Shown here in pieces: positions 35,501 to 42,289 of a stretch of 64,000 bases of DNA (position 1 is its first letter; every line of letters starts with the position of its first letter). This DNA comes from Parelaphostrongylus tenuis (taxonomy: Eukaryota; Nematoda; Chromadorea; Rhabditida; Metastrongylidae), in the NCBI GenBank assembly GCA_019055375.1, contig JAHQIW010004099.1, positions 20,138 through 84,137 of the forward strand, read 5' to 3'. The notes beneath the pieces were generated by a model. That model was not told where the DNA came from. It made no database searches and saw nothing but the letters and a program-made list of their open reading frames with translations. The position numbers and the translations under genes are program-made.

Positions 35501-38500
35501 AAGATGACTTCCATTCCTCAACGTTCAAGTTATCCTTTCCAAAAATGGCTACAGCACAAAATGGTATCGAAAGCCAAGTAATAAAAATATCTTGGTTCAT
35601 TACCTCTCCTCTCACCCTTCTCACAGCTAAACAATCACTTATAAGAAACGTGTTCCGCACAGCCTCCGGCGTGTGCACAGGAAGGGAAGAGAAGGAAGAA
35701 TCATTGAACTTGGCACGCAAAATAGCCATCTTCAATGGCTACGAAAGTGCAGCACATCAGGATCGGTTCAAAGGAAAAGTTCAACGCTCCAACGATAGAA
35801 GCAATGACAAGAAGATCCCGTTCATCCTACCCTTCATTTCGGACGAAATAAGTAGAACTATAAAGCGATGTTTGAAAAGGAAATACCACCGATGACTCCC
35901 AAACGCCACTTAGTCCGTAACCGCCTATACAATCTTTTCTGTTCCACAAAAGATTGTATAATATGCCCAAACGGTAAAGACGGAGACTGCATGAGTTCAG
36001 GCACAATTCACCTGATCAAAACTTGCGGATGCGAATATATCGGCGAAACGGGGAGACCACTTTACATCCGCGTAGAACACCTAACCGGATTGCGTAATAA
36101 TGACATGAAAACTTCGTTGAGGGCGCTCAAAATACGGATGCACAACAAGGATGGTTATGGGGTCAAAGTCGCTATCCTCGCACGGGCGCAAAAGACCTCA
36201 GCGCGAAAAGCACTCGAAGCGTTTTGGATCCACTCCAAAAGCTCCGAGATGAGCCGCAAGACGAATGCCTCGTCATAACACGTGACTTCGAGCCGTATCT
36301 CAAATCGCTCTTCTAACCTGGGTTACGGGACCCCGCCCCTCACGCACAGTCCTCGTTCATACAAGGCTGTAAGCGGTTGGTCCACGTAACATCTCACAGA
36401 CCATAAAACAAAACGGTACATAAGCTGTTCTGCTCTGGTTATGAAAGTGCTTGTCTGATGTTTTGCATATCAACTTGACTCTTTCAGGCTTTGAAGAAGG
36501 CGATAGAGCCGAAACGTCAGTCATCACCATTAGGTTTTTTGTATTGTTCGTCTGTACCGAATAAATGTTCAAATTAACAACCTCGTGCTTGCTGAATATG
36601 GAAAACAAGGGGATAAATCAGAGTATAAACGAAACTCGACTGCCCCACTTGATGGATTTTCAAGAGGATAAATAGAATATAAATGGGTAATAGCTAGTAT
36701 GAAATGTATTCAAGTCGAAATCTAAGAATCCGTTTAAGTGGTTGAATATTTGAAAAAGGCTCTGATGATGGCGATACTGCCGAAACGCGCGTAAGCCACA
36801 AGGGAAACATAACGTGACAAACCTCATAAAGACGGCTAAAAACGTTCTCAACGACTATATATGAAGTTTTCATTGAGCTTTTCAAAAAACAGATGAATCT
36901 GGAAGGTATTACTAGATCGAAGGAAAAGTGCCTCAACACTAGCGAAAAGTTCAAGCTTCATGTTTATATCACACAACGTCGGTTAATTCTAATTCATGGG
37001 TATATCTCAGGAGTATTTCTATAGGAAACTCACACGACAATGCTAGTTATAGTGCCAATAGTGCTATAGTTCCAAAAGGTCAAGCTCCGCCATCAGTTGC
37101 ACGTCAAAATTCGTTTGGCAAAAAGTTCTATGATTTGAGTTTGATGAAATTTTGAATGCATCTTTCATTTCGAAATTGCTCCAAATGGTCGCGTCATTAA
37201 TGCCAAACCCTTGCGCGAGCAGCCAGATTGAGTTTCGATGCGTTGAAGAAAAAGAACCCGACCCTACTTCATCGAAAGCGGAGTGCTGTTTTAGCGAGAC
37301 AATGCGAAACCTCAAACAGCAAAAAAAGACAGAAGAAAAGTTTAATGAATTAGAGAGAGTCCAGGTCTTGCCGCGTTCAACCTACAGTTTAAATATTGCG
37401 CCGTTTGATTTTGATCCGATTTCCACAGCAATAGAACATTTCTTGCGTGAGCGCTGATTCGGAACATTTGACCAGATTGGAGAGGCATGCAGGGAGTTTT
37501 TTTTTTGTTTCAAACCCAACAACTGCTATTTTAAGCACATCCGCAAATCTGCAGATCGTTGGCAGAAGATCGTGGATGACGATGGTCTTTATTTTGAAGA
37601 TTTCAATTGTATCTATATATTAATTTTGAGTTTTGCACTGATGTTAGGGATCTCTTGCCATAAATAATATATATTGTTCATACCAGCCGCAAGGCATCGA
37701 CTGGAGGTATCCTGCCAGCCATTACTTCATTTGGCGAAAGCGCAGTATTCTTCGTCGCCTTACTTTTACGATAATGGCGAGTGGCACGAGAACAAGGCTC
37801 TGGTGATGAAGATACCGCCGAAACGCGTGTAAGCCACAAGCGAAATGTAACTAACAAACCTTGAAAAGACGGTTAAAAACATTCTCATTGATACATATGA
37901 TTGAATGTTGTTGGCGGTGGTGATGTTTGGTACCATGGTCTATATATTATGTTTTCAACTATAAACATTCACACCGTTCTCAAGATTATTCTAGGCTTTC
38001 AAATTAAGGCAGAGGCATTTTGCTTATGCACCGTTCCCCAACATTCTGAGAGGCTATTTTAGAGCATTAAGTCGTCCTTCTCCTCTTCAGCCCTAGTAAC
38101 TATATTTAGCAGGTTGAGCAACTTACTGAAGATCAACACCATGACCCAATATCCAAGAATGATCCCCTGCCACTAAGAAAAGCCCACTTATGATGCAACA
38201 GTAGGCTGCAAGTTTGTAATTATATGAAAGATTTCTCATTGGATACTCATAACTTACCATGCCGTAACCTGATAGAAAAGAAGCCAAATGGAAAGGGATA
38301 TAAATGTGTGCAGGCGGAAAGAAATCACAAGGCTTGCTCACGAATGAGGCTATAAATCCATAAGCCTGAAAACACTGATTTCACGAGTAGCACGCAAACC
38401 TTTGAGATAAATTCTAGTTACTAATGCTTCGAAATTACAGTATTTTCACTGCTTTTTTCGCAGTGTTATTATGTTCTTATATAACTTAGAGAATTGTGTG

Positions 38501-40462
38501 GTGAACAAAAACACGGCCTCAGGCGGGAATCGAATCCACGTTTCATCCTATCCGGGGACGCGTGCTCTACCACTACACCACTGAGGCACATTTGCCCGAC
38601 CACTCATTCTTCTACATCTCAATGTTAGTTATCAGCCACCAACTTTGACAGGTTTGGTCGGGTATGCGATTTCGCTTTATAAACCCAGTTGAGCTGATAG
38701 CTATTCTAATTACTAATACATCATACCAATAATTACAATAATTACTAATCTAATCGCATACCTGACCAAACCTGTCAAAGATTGGTGGCTGATAGCTAAC
38801 ATTGAGATGTAGAAGAATGAGTGGTCGGGCCAATGTGCCTCAGTGGTGTAGTCGTAGAGCACGCGTCCCCGGATAGGATGAAACGTGGGTTCGATTCCAG
38901 CCTGAGGCCGTGTTTTTCTTCACCACTCAATTCTCTAAGTTATATAAGAGCATAATACACTGCGAAAAAAGCAGTGAAAATACTGTAATTTCGAAGTATT
39001 AGTAATTAGAATAGCTATCAGCTCAACTGGGTTTATAAAGCGAAATCGCATACCCGACCAAACCTGTCAAAGGTTGGTGGCTGATAGCTAACATTGAGAT
39101 GTAGAAGAATGAGTGGTCGGGCAAATGTGCCTCAGTGGTGTAGTGGTAGAGCACGCGTCCCCGGATAGGATGAAACGTGGGTTCGATTCCCGCCTGAGGC
39201 CGTGTTTTTGTTCACCACTCAATTCTCTAAGTTATAAACCCTAGTGTTTTTCACTGCACCGATGGATTCTATTCCAAAAAGTGATCACGCTAAATCTCTA
39301 AACTTTTACCAGAATACAGGAGTACGTCGTTGAATGAGTCAGCGCCAAAGAATAATACAGCAATAGAATGATCTGAAGACAAAGCAAGTGAAAGCTGATG
39401 TTGTTTATGTAATTACATGAGAAGGATAATCTCAGTGGCCATAGCCTTGGAATCAGATAACATTACAGCCAGAAGATTAGTTGACATAAGAGCGTCAATA
39501 TTACCTCCCACACCAAAAACTTCTCCATTTTTCTTCGACAGGTGACTCGTAAAATAACGCTGTCTGCGCTGAGTGATATGCAATTTTACATCATTCACTA
39601 GAGCACTGTGGGACATAAAGGATGAAGGATAAAGCTCTTGGCGTTGCTCAGTCCTTGAGCGATTCACCAAGCATTTGCTTTCAATTTTTAACTTCGTTTG
39701 AAGTGATTGAAGCATATCCGCCCTTTTATGTTGACTGGCGGTGACCTCCCGCTAAATTGAGTCATGCTGTTCATCCTCCCTGACAAGTCTGGTATCAGTT
39801 TACCAAGCCCGGAGGGTGAATGGCTTGATGAGCCATGAGCGCGAGATGGATCTATCGACCTTGCGTAGACGCAGAGTATCTTTAACCATTACGCCGCATG
39901 CGCTCACTTTGGGACATCGCATTCTATATTCAAAGGGCTCAGTTGGAAATCTCAGGCAGCTCCGGGATTCATCGTTGATGAAGATACGATGTAGTGAATA
40001 TTCGTGATCCCACTGTTAACGTGTTCTAGTTGTGATAAATAAATTTAATCTATTCAATAAAAATGGCCCACTCGTATGAAACATGTATACAGTATAATTA
40101 TGTTGCGTGCATCTGATCTCGATACTGTTAAAATTATATGCCTGTTGTTTTAATCCTTAGAAATTTCGTACAGACTCGTTGAACTACTTACCTTTATGTT
40201 CCGATGGAACGTAGAAAGAAGAATATATTTGATCTCTACATAGAGCAATAGTGGAAGCGATGACAATGAGAGAAGTATATGAGCAATTTGAGTAACTCGA
40301 TAAAGTGGATATTGCACGATGTCTAACCCTTTCTAGAATAAGCAATAATTCTGGATATCAATAAAAAAGTTAGTTCTAGAAAAGAAGGTTCAATGAGAGC
40401 AGGGAGAATTCGTTAATTACCTGCCTACATTCTGATTCGGCAGCTCTTTCATTCAGCTCCAT
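20363..40462 (-). CDS. Srab-like serpentine chemoreceptor, complete nine-exon gene
   Basis: A 7TM G-protein-coupled receptor of the nematode Sra/Srab type, expected in the membrane of chemosensory neurons. Exons (minus strand): 40462-40421, 40332-40192, 39372-39310, 38365-38258, 31448-31341, 27897-27701, 24587-24472, 20705-20599, 20536-20363. They total 1056 bp: 351 codons plus stop, close to family length. All eight junctions are GT-AG and keep frame (phases 0,0,0,0,0,2,1,0). Family marks are FHRNIK after TM1, SKPCDF before TM3, YERLVATL after TM3, IRYHITRN before TM6, NPVFMIVLP in TM7 and the tail HGVAGVRNYEEAIGKAW. A TTTTTACAG acceptor 28 nt before the ATG suggests spliced-leader trans-splicing. 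Introns 2 to 7 run from 0.8 to 6.8 kb and are packed with transposons. One gene rather than pieces of several is inferred from phase, order and non-overlap of domains. Confidence 0.85.
20599..20705 (-). CDS. Srab-like gene exon 8 (TM6)
   Basis: Acceptor TTTTCAGAG| gives two bases of the split Val and then FFIFYTVAGTFARTFLQE, ending RQLSY at TAC|GTGCGT. Using the AG two bases upstream would break the frame. Confidence 0.8.
20996..21558 (-). mobile_element. Internally deleted mariner with intact ends
   Basis: Terminal inverted repeats of about 26 bp (left GGTTGGAAAGAAAGCTCTGG; right, reversed, GGGTTGGAAAGAAAATTCTG) sit between TA dinucleotides (20994-20995, 21559-21560), the mariner target duplication. 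On the minus strand the first helix-turn-helix region is readable in shifted frames (FFQRFNIGDLDLEDKPRSG, LNDEDLIAALED). It then jumps straight to the transposase C-terminus (LTDRWQKVVEDD). The DDD catalytic core is missing, so it could move only with outside transposase. Lies in intron 7 of the Srab-like gene. Confidence 0.82.
21610..23712 (+). mobile_element. RTE-clade LINE, internally deleted and decayed
   Basis: Same subfamily as 12050-13640. Readable blocks: LNCMKFHVLQFHIVEQKS (21800), ATFTNRRWR (22370), KELLEKRR-like MELLEKRRVEQ (22640) and LNASCRRTLQKDSNKY (22720). Then, after a gap where the reverse transcriptase catalytic core should be, SYVNIGRSLIMENNMKKESN (23080) and the 3' end RTGRQARFKPRHWQLSRE (23600). 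So the palm domain has been lost. Antisense to the host receptor gene, in intron 7. Confidence 0.8.
23960..24270 (+). mobile_element. Mariner transposase fragment, internally deleted
   Basis: TALRERAEKLGVIIPTVFEH followed by LNKMRKLRMRNKLMSH is the second helix-turn-helix and linker of a mariner transposase (23985-24105). About 100 bp later a frame gives SYTDQYFLKQFDIFRG, the block after the catalytic region (24200-24260). The catalytic DDD part is gone. Ends not identified. Confidence 0.6.
24472..24587 (-). CDS. Srab-like gene exon 7 (third intracellular loop, start of TM6)
   Basis: CCACACAG| then one base completing Thr, 38 codons, and one base of a split Val before GTTACT. LTIRYHITRNFSLHSLLIQI matches the family's RYQ-x-x-EN block before TM6. 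Confidence 0.75.
25955..26050 (+). mobile_element. tRNA-derived SINE head, family S3, well preserved
   Basis: GCGTCGCTGGTGCAACGGTT A-box region, a CTCCCAAGAGTGAG anticodon-like arm, T arm CTGGGTTCGAATCCGGG, acceptor end CTGACGCC. The upstream 25745-25885 repeat is shared with 11570-11700, so it is probably part of the same element. Confidence 0.6.
26800..27090 (+). mobile_element. SINE family S1
   Basis: Head GTGGCACAGTGACTAGGGAT with B-box TAGTTCGACCTC; body GCTCGCCAAGCCATCCATCC and GGCCACCGCGCGTCATT; end AAAGCTCTATCCTTTT. In intron 6 of the Srab-like gene, antisense. Confidence 0.75.
27439..27600 (+). mobile_element. Family Y half-unit with decayed hammerhead
   Basis: CTGACAA (27445-27451), stem II GATC/GATC, GAAGC, ACGT, GTA, TCGGGC. 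Two core changes (G8 to A in CUGANGA, and A15.1 to G in GAAGC). The following 120 bp match the Y tail (CATGAGTGGCTCAAAA, GTGGTCTTAAGAAAG). Confidence 0.65.
27701..27897 (-). CDS. Srab-like gene exon 6 (TM4-TM5)
   Basis: 65 codons plus two bases between AAGTACAG| and CAAC|GTGAGA. TM4 remainder, extracellular loop DFNIKTMSMSLVPDA, TM5 LSVLYIIIGIVCIITF, then NKNR. Confidence 0.82.
28340..28720. mobile_element. Penelope-type element ends in inverted pair, with decayed hammerheads
   Basis: The minus-strand block (28340-28440) and plus-strand block (28610-28720) are inverted copies, sharing CCACTGA-ATATCAACCT and GAAAAGGCT. Each carries a hammerhead-like core: minus CTGATGA (28434-28428) with GCGG/CTGC stem but AAAAC in place of GAAAC; plus CTGATGA (28622-28628) with GAGAC. 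The tail phrase CAACCTTGAAAAG also follows the hammerhead at 37796-37835, tying these to family P. Confidence 0.6.
29140..29410 (+). mobile_element. RTE-clade LINE, 3' end of ORF
   Basis: RWTRAVTEWIPRDVERSTGR then PPTRLPNFFTESLEERYDA is the conserved C-terminal block of the RTE ORF, followed by a decayed ATLARDRDKW-type block. Truncated at the 5' side. In intron 5 of the Srab-like gene, antisense. Confidence 0.78.
29480..29530 (+). ncRNA. Decayed hammerhead, family P relative
   Basis: AGCCATTG, CTGA with the next three core bases deleted, GGCGAGCGACATAACT, GAAAC, GTAC, GCA, TGGTTC. Aligns with 28616-28663 but cannot fold an active core. Confidence 0.4.
30480..30785 (+). mobile_element. SINE family S1, reference-quality copy
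   Basis: The most complete S1. A-box GTGACGCAGTGGTTAGAGG (about 30495), B-box GAGTTCGATCTC (30538-30549), full body, 3' end AGAGTTCCATCCTTTTTATCC. In intron 5 of the Srab-like gene. Confidence 0.8.
31341..31448 (-). CDS. Srab-like gene exon 5 (end of TM3, ER motif)
   Basis: 36 codons between TTTTTTAG| and ACA|GTAAGC: ILSLAAMCYERLVATLRSSK, then YESNGIALG into TM4. YERLVATL-YE is the family's intracellular loop signature. 6.8 kb of intron separates it from exon 4. Confidence 0.85.
31535..31930 (+). mobile_element. RTE-clade LINE, 3' end of ORF
   Basis: REQFTEWNPRDVKRAARRLE is a mutated W-IPRDVKRTRGRPP block. Further on, in another frame, RATLARHRAEQKTLW matches ATLARDRDKWK. A 3' remnant, opposite in strand to the host gene and starting 87 bp from exon 5. 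Confidence 0.65.
32150..33990 (-). mobile_element. Penelope-like element copy A, 5'-truncated
   Basis: Minus strand, 3' two-thirds of a Penelope-like retrotransposon (reverse transcriptase plus GIY-YIG endonuclease). Blocks: PTDRIAWFINLIIAQL (RT motif 2 region, 33790), ELFDVTSLYTNV (motif A, 33650), MGQRLAPSL (motif B, 33440), RYIGDC (motif C, 33360, where RYIDDC is expected). Then a CIICPNGKDGDC zinc-binding knuckle (32790), RPLYIRVEHL of the GIY-YIG region and the C-terminal block EAFWVHSKS (32560). At least three frameshifts. The 3' UTR ends near 32150 and contains a hammerhead-like motif. Faces away from copy B, head to head, in intron 4 of the Srab-like gene (sense orientation). Confidence 0.88.
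32233..32276 (-). ncRNA. Hammerhead-like remnant in Penelope 3' UTR (copy A)
   Basis: Minus strand: AGGCT, TTGGGAA at the core position, GGCGATAAAGCC stem II hairpin, GAAAC, GTTA, GCC. The stem II hairpin and GAAAC survive; the CUGANGA core and the cleavage uridine do not. The position matches the motif in copy B. Confidence 0.5.
34080..36612 (+). mobile_element. Penelope-like element copy B, nearly full length
   Basis: Plus strand in order: N-terminal block SFSPVQPISEETLRRIACNL (34280), SVSDKGGEF (34630), FMARATISCVDGPTDRIAWF (34925), KPFDVTSLYTSV (motif A, 35090), RLAPNLAAAFMS (motif B, 35310), and after a frameshift CRYIGDCFV (motif C, 35390). Then CIICPNGKDGDC (35960), CGCEYIGETGRPLYIRVEHL (GIY-YIG endonuclease; the GIY half reads IHLI) and EAFWIHSKS (36220). 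Several frameshifts; inactive. Its catalytic loop shares YIGD with copy A. The 3' UTR is alike to about 36612. Confidence 0.88.
36486..36528 (+). ncRNA. Hammerhead-like remnant in Penelope 3' UTR (copy B)
   Basis: AGGCT, TTGAAGA (one change from CTGAAGA), stem II GGC/GCC around GATAGA, GAAAC, GTCA, GTC, ATCACC. The cleavage triplet GTC is present; C3 is mutated and stem I is poor. Confidence 0.6.
36758..36797 (+). ncRNA. Type I hammerhead ribozyme, family P, complete core
   Basis: GGCT, CTGATGA (36762-36768), T, GGC/GCC stem II with 6-nt loop, GAAAC (36782-36786), GCGC, GTA (36791-36793), AGCC. Stem I GGCT/AGCC pairs fully. One extra U sits between the core and stem II. The stem III segment ACGCGCGT is palindromic. 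Predicted cut after 36793. Confidence 0.75.
37340..37625 (+). mobile_element. Mariner transposase C-terminal fragment
   Basis: VLPRSTYSLNIAPFDFDP is a mutated LPHPPYSPDLAPSDYHLF block. About 180 bp later, in another frame, SADRWQKIVDDDGLYFED matches the transposase C-terminus. Between the two family P hammerheads. Confidence 0.72.
37796..37835 (+). ncRNA. Hammerhead, family P, one core change
   Basis: GGCT, CTGGTGA (A6 to G), TGAAGATACCGCC with a weakened stem II, GAAAC, GCGT, GTA, AGCC. Stem I intact. The next 80 bp repeat those after 36797 (CACAAG, ACAAACCT, AAAGACGG, AAAAAC, TTCTCA), giving a direct repeat 1038 bp apart. Confidence 0.65.
38258..38365 (-). CDS. Srab-like gene exon 4 (start of TM3)
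   Basis: 36 codons between GTTTTCAG| and ATG|GTAAGT. Contains SKPCDFF, the family cysteine, then IYIPFHLASFLSGYGM. Confidence 0.85.
38515..38587 (-). tRNA. tRNA-like SINE head (S2), anticodon-position GGA
   Basis: Same cloverleaf as 39129-39201 on the minus strand, with one T-arm change (GATTCGATTCC). Part of a SINE, not a host tRNA gene. Confidence 0.55.
38837..38909 (+). tRNA. tRNA-like SINE head (S2), anticodon-position GGA
   Basis: As 39129-39201 but with TCGTAGA in the D arm and CCAGC breaking the T stem. Confidence 0.5.
39129..39201 (+). tRNA. tRNA-like SINE head (S2), complete cloverleaf, anticodon-position GGA
   Basis: Acceptor GCCTCAG/CTGAGGC 7 of 7; anticodon stem CGTCC/GGATG with loop CCGGATA; T arm GTGGG-TTCGATT-CCCGC. 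The anticodon position reads GGA (Ser), but there is no long variable arm, and base 33 is C rather than U. It is therefore judged to be a SINE promoter (A and B boxes intact) rather than a working tRNA. Confidence 0.6.
39310..39372 (-). CDS. Srab-like gene exon 3 (TM2)
   Basis: 21 codons between TTGTCTTCAG| and CTG|GTAAAA: IILLLYYSLALTHSTTYSCI then L, a clean TM2. Confidence 0.8.
39625..39908 (-). mobile_element. SINE family S1, minus strand
   Basis: The head on the minus strand (39905-39835) has GATAGATCCATCTCGCGCTC at the B-box; the body ends at AACGCCAAGAGCTTTATCC near 39628. In intron 2 of the Srab-like gene, sense orientation. Confidence 0.75.
40192..40332 (-). CDS. Srab-like gene exon 2 (TM1)
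   Basis: 47 codons after TTCTAG|AAA. Begins KGLDIVQYPLYRV, TM1 rich in Leu/Ile, ends TFHRNIK at AAG|GTAAGT. The 88-bp intron 1 is free of repeats. Confidence 0.85.
40421..40462 (-). CDS. Srab-like gene exon 1 (start codon)
   Basis: ATG at 40462-40460; MELNERAAESECRQ, a short extracellular N-terminus with one cysteine. Donor CAG|GTAATT. The upstream TTTTTACAG (ending at 40491) is likely the trans-splice site. Confidence 0.75.
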
Positions 40463-40499
40463 AGTGAAGTCTTCCAAATGGTTGGATTCACTGTAAAAA

Positions 40500-42280
40500 C
40501 TCTTTAAAATTTTGTCATCCGTTTCTTCACTTGGATATGCTTGCTTAGATATACGACTATTTTATTGTAATAAACAAACGTAGTTAACGCCCCGCACCAA
40601 CTGAGGTGGTGCTAGGAGACAATGATGAGCAACAGCATTACTTGCCAAGCCCCAATTGAACCAGCTCTAGTTCAACCATTCCCCCCATCACTTTGAGGCT
40701 AAAAATTGTCACAATACTGGCCTGGACCAGGTCAGCTCCCAATTCAAGCACAAGCTCTCTAGCGCGCCCATTCTGAGATCATAAAATGATCATCCCCTAA
40801 CTAGAATTCAACTCCATTTGCAGGGAAGAGCAAAAATCGTCAGGTAGCAGCCAACTTCCCACGTAAAATCAGAGGGCCTTTGTGATTGGTGATTGAGGAG
40901 AAAAGAAAACGGAATGGAAGGACTGATGGGATTCGTAGTCTGTTATGTTGACTCATTAGAATTCAACAAGAGTCGGAATGATTTTGTGTAACCACAAGAA
41001 TGCTGATAGCTGACCATAGCATGGAACTTGATATGAGCGAATTCTCTCTCGCGATTTTTCCTTTCCGAAAGCTCACATATTACAAGAGCAAAAAGTGTTC
41101 AAAAAAGCGTTTAGATGTGGCTTATATGTCCTGCTTCTTTACTACACATAAATGATGTTTTTGCATCCACTGATTTTTATATAACTTCATGAAATAATAA
41201 TTTGAAAGTCTAAGCAAAACACGGAAGCACACATAATGCTGATGCATCGTCAGCATGCTAATGAGTAAAAGCTTTTTCAGTCATGAGAAATTTTTGCTAG
41301 TGTAAAATATTATTAAGGATAGTAAATGCATGCTAAGAAGAAGATAGAAATGATAGAACTTCGCAAGCATCTACTGAAATCACAAAAGTAATTACAGGAA
41401 TGTCAGATGGAGCATCACAGATGGAGTAAAACGAAAATTGAAGTAAGTGGCAAGAGGCTCGAACCGCGATTACAGCTTTTCCGGGTAACACGCACTTGTA
41501 ATGTGGAATCGTAGACTTTACTCTGCCTTTCCCATAGCTTTTAATCATGTTGGTTGTTAGTAATAATCACTCGCCAACAGAACTGATCTAGGTGGTATGA
41601 ATCTACTCCACATCAGACTTTAGTTTTGCTCACATCACAATATTTTTACGGTTGTATTATACACCATATATTGCTGTGAAAAAAGAATAAGAAGTAGAAA
41701 AAGGTTAAAATTGATTCGTTCGTAATTGTAACTTTGTAACTACAATCAAAAGGCTGATATGTAATGGCAATTTTTAGAAACCCAAAAACTTCATAAAATT
41801 GTGAACTAATAATTAATAAAATTTTTACTGCATACAGGCTTGATCTATTAAAGATTTATTCATTTTAGTGCCGATTTCTACAAATTGCTCGCAAGGATCA
41901 TCTTGTCTCAAATACTAATGACTTTGGACGGGGCAGGGCACACTAAGATGATCAAGCTGCATTTCGACAGGAAGTCTGCCGCATGGACCACATCGAAACC
42001 ATACCTCCAGTTTATAAAAGTCTGTCAGGAGTACCATTCAATACTTATTTAGATAGGCTTCATCGATTAAAAAAGCCTGTGCTAGTGGTGAAATGAATAC
42101 AATCATGACGGCGATCGTCGGTCACGGAATTAATTCGCCATGTGCAAGAAATATACTCGTTTGCTATAGTAACTGAAGTGAGACAACATAGCTTATGAAT
42201 AGGTGTCCACAAAATCACACAGTATTGCCAAAGTGGTTATTTGGAGCAGTGCAGTTTGGATAATGAGATTGATCGATTTT
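40500..42280. other. Upstream of receptor gene; one SINE head remnant
   Basis: Presumed promoter side of the Srab-like gene. A minus-strand S2-like tRNA head remnant lies at about 41440-41530 (GGCTCGAACC T-arm complement). No promoter element can be called with confidence. Confidence 0.35.
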
Positions 42281-42289
42281 AAGAAGAAG

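Larger units (their letters stand above)
38430..39240. mobile_element. SINE family S2 cluster: one inverted and two direct copies
   Basis: A minus-strand unit (38430-38730) meets two plus-strand units (about 38755-39000 and 39000-39240). Each has CGCATACC-GACCAAACCTG, AACATTGAGATGTAGAAGAA, the tRNA-like head and TTCACCACTCAATTCTCTAA. The outer arms are near-perfect inverted repeats, so this could extrude a long hairpin. Fills intron 3 of the Srab-like gene. Confidence 0.8.

Noticed and set aside
32150..36612. Annotating the Penelope reading frames as host genes
   Set aside because: Reverse transcriptase and GIY-YIG blocks with frameshifts identify decayed retroelements.
38130..38257. Extension of receptor exon 4 through its donor
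   Set aside because: ATG|GTAAGT at 38258 joins exon 5 in phase, and the ER motif then falls at the correct place.
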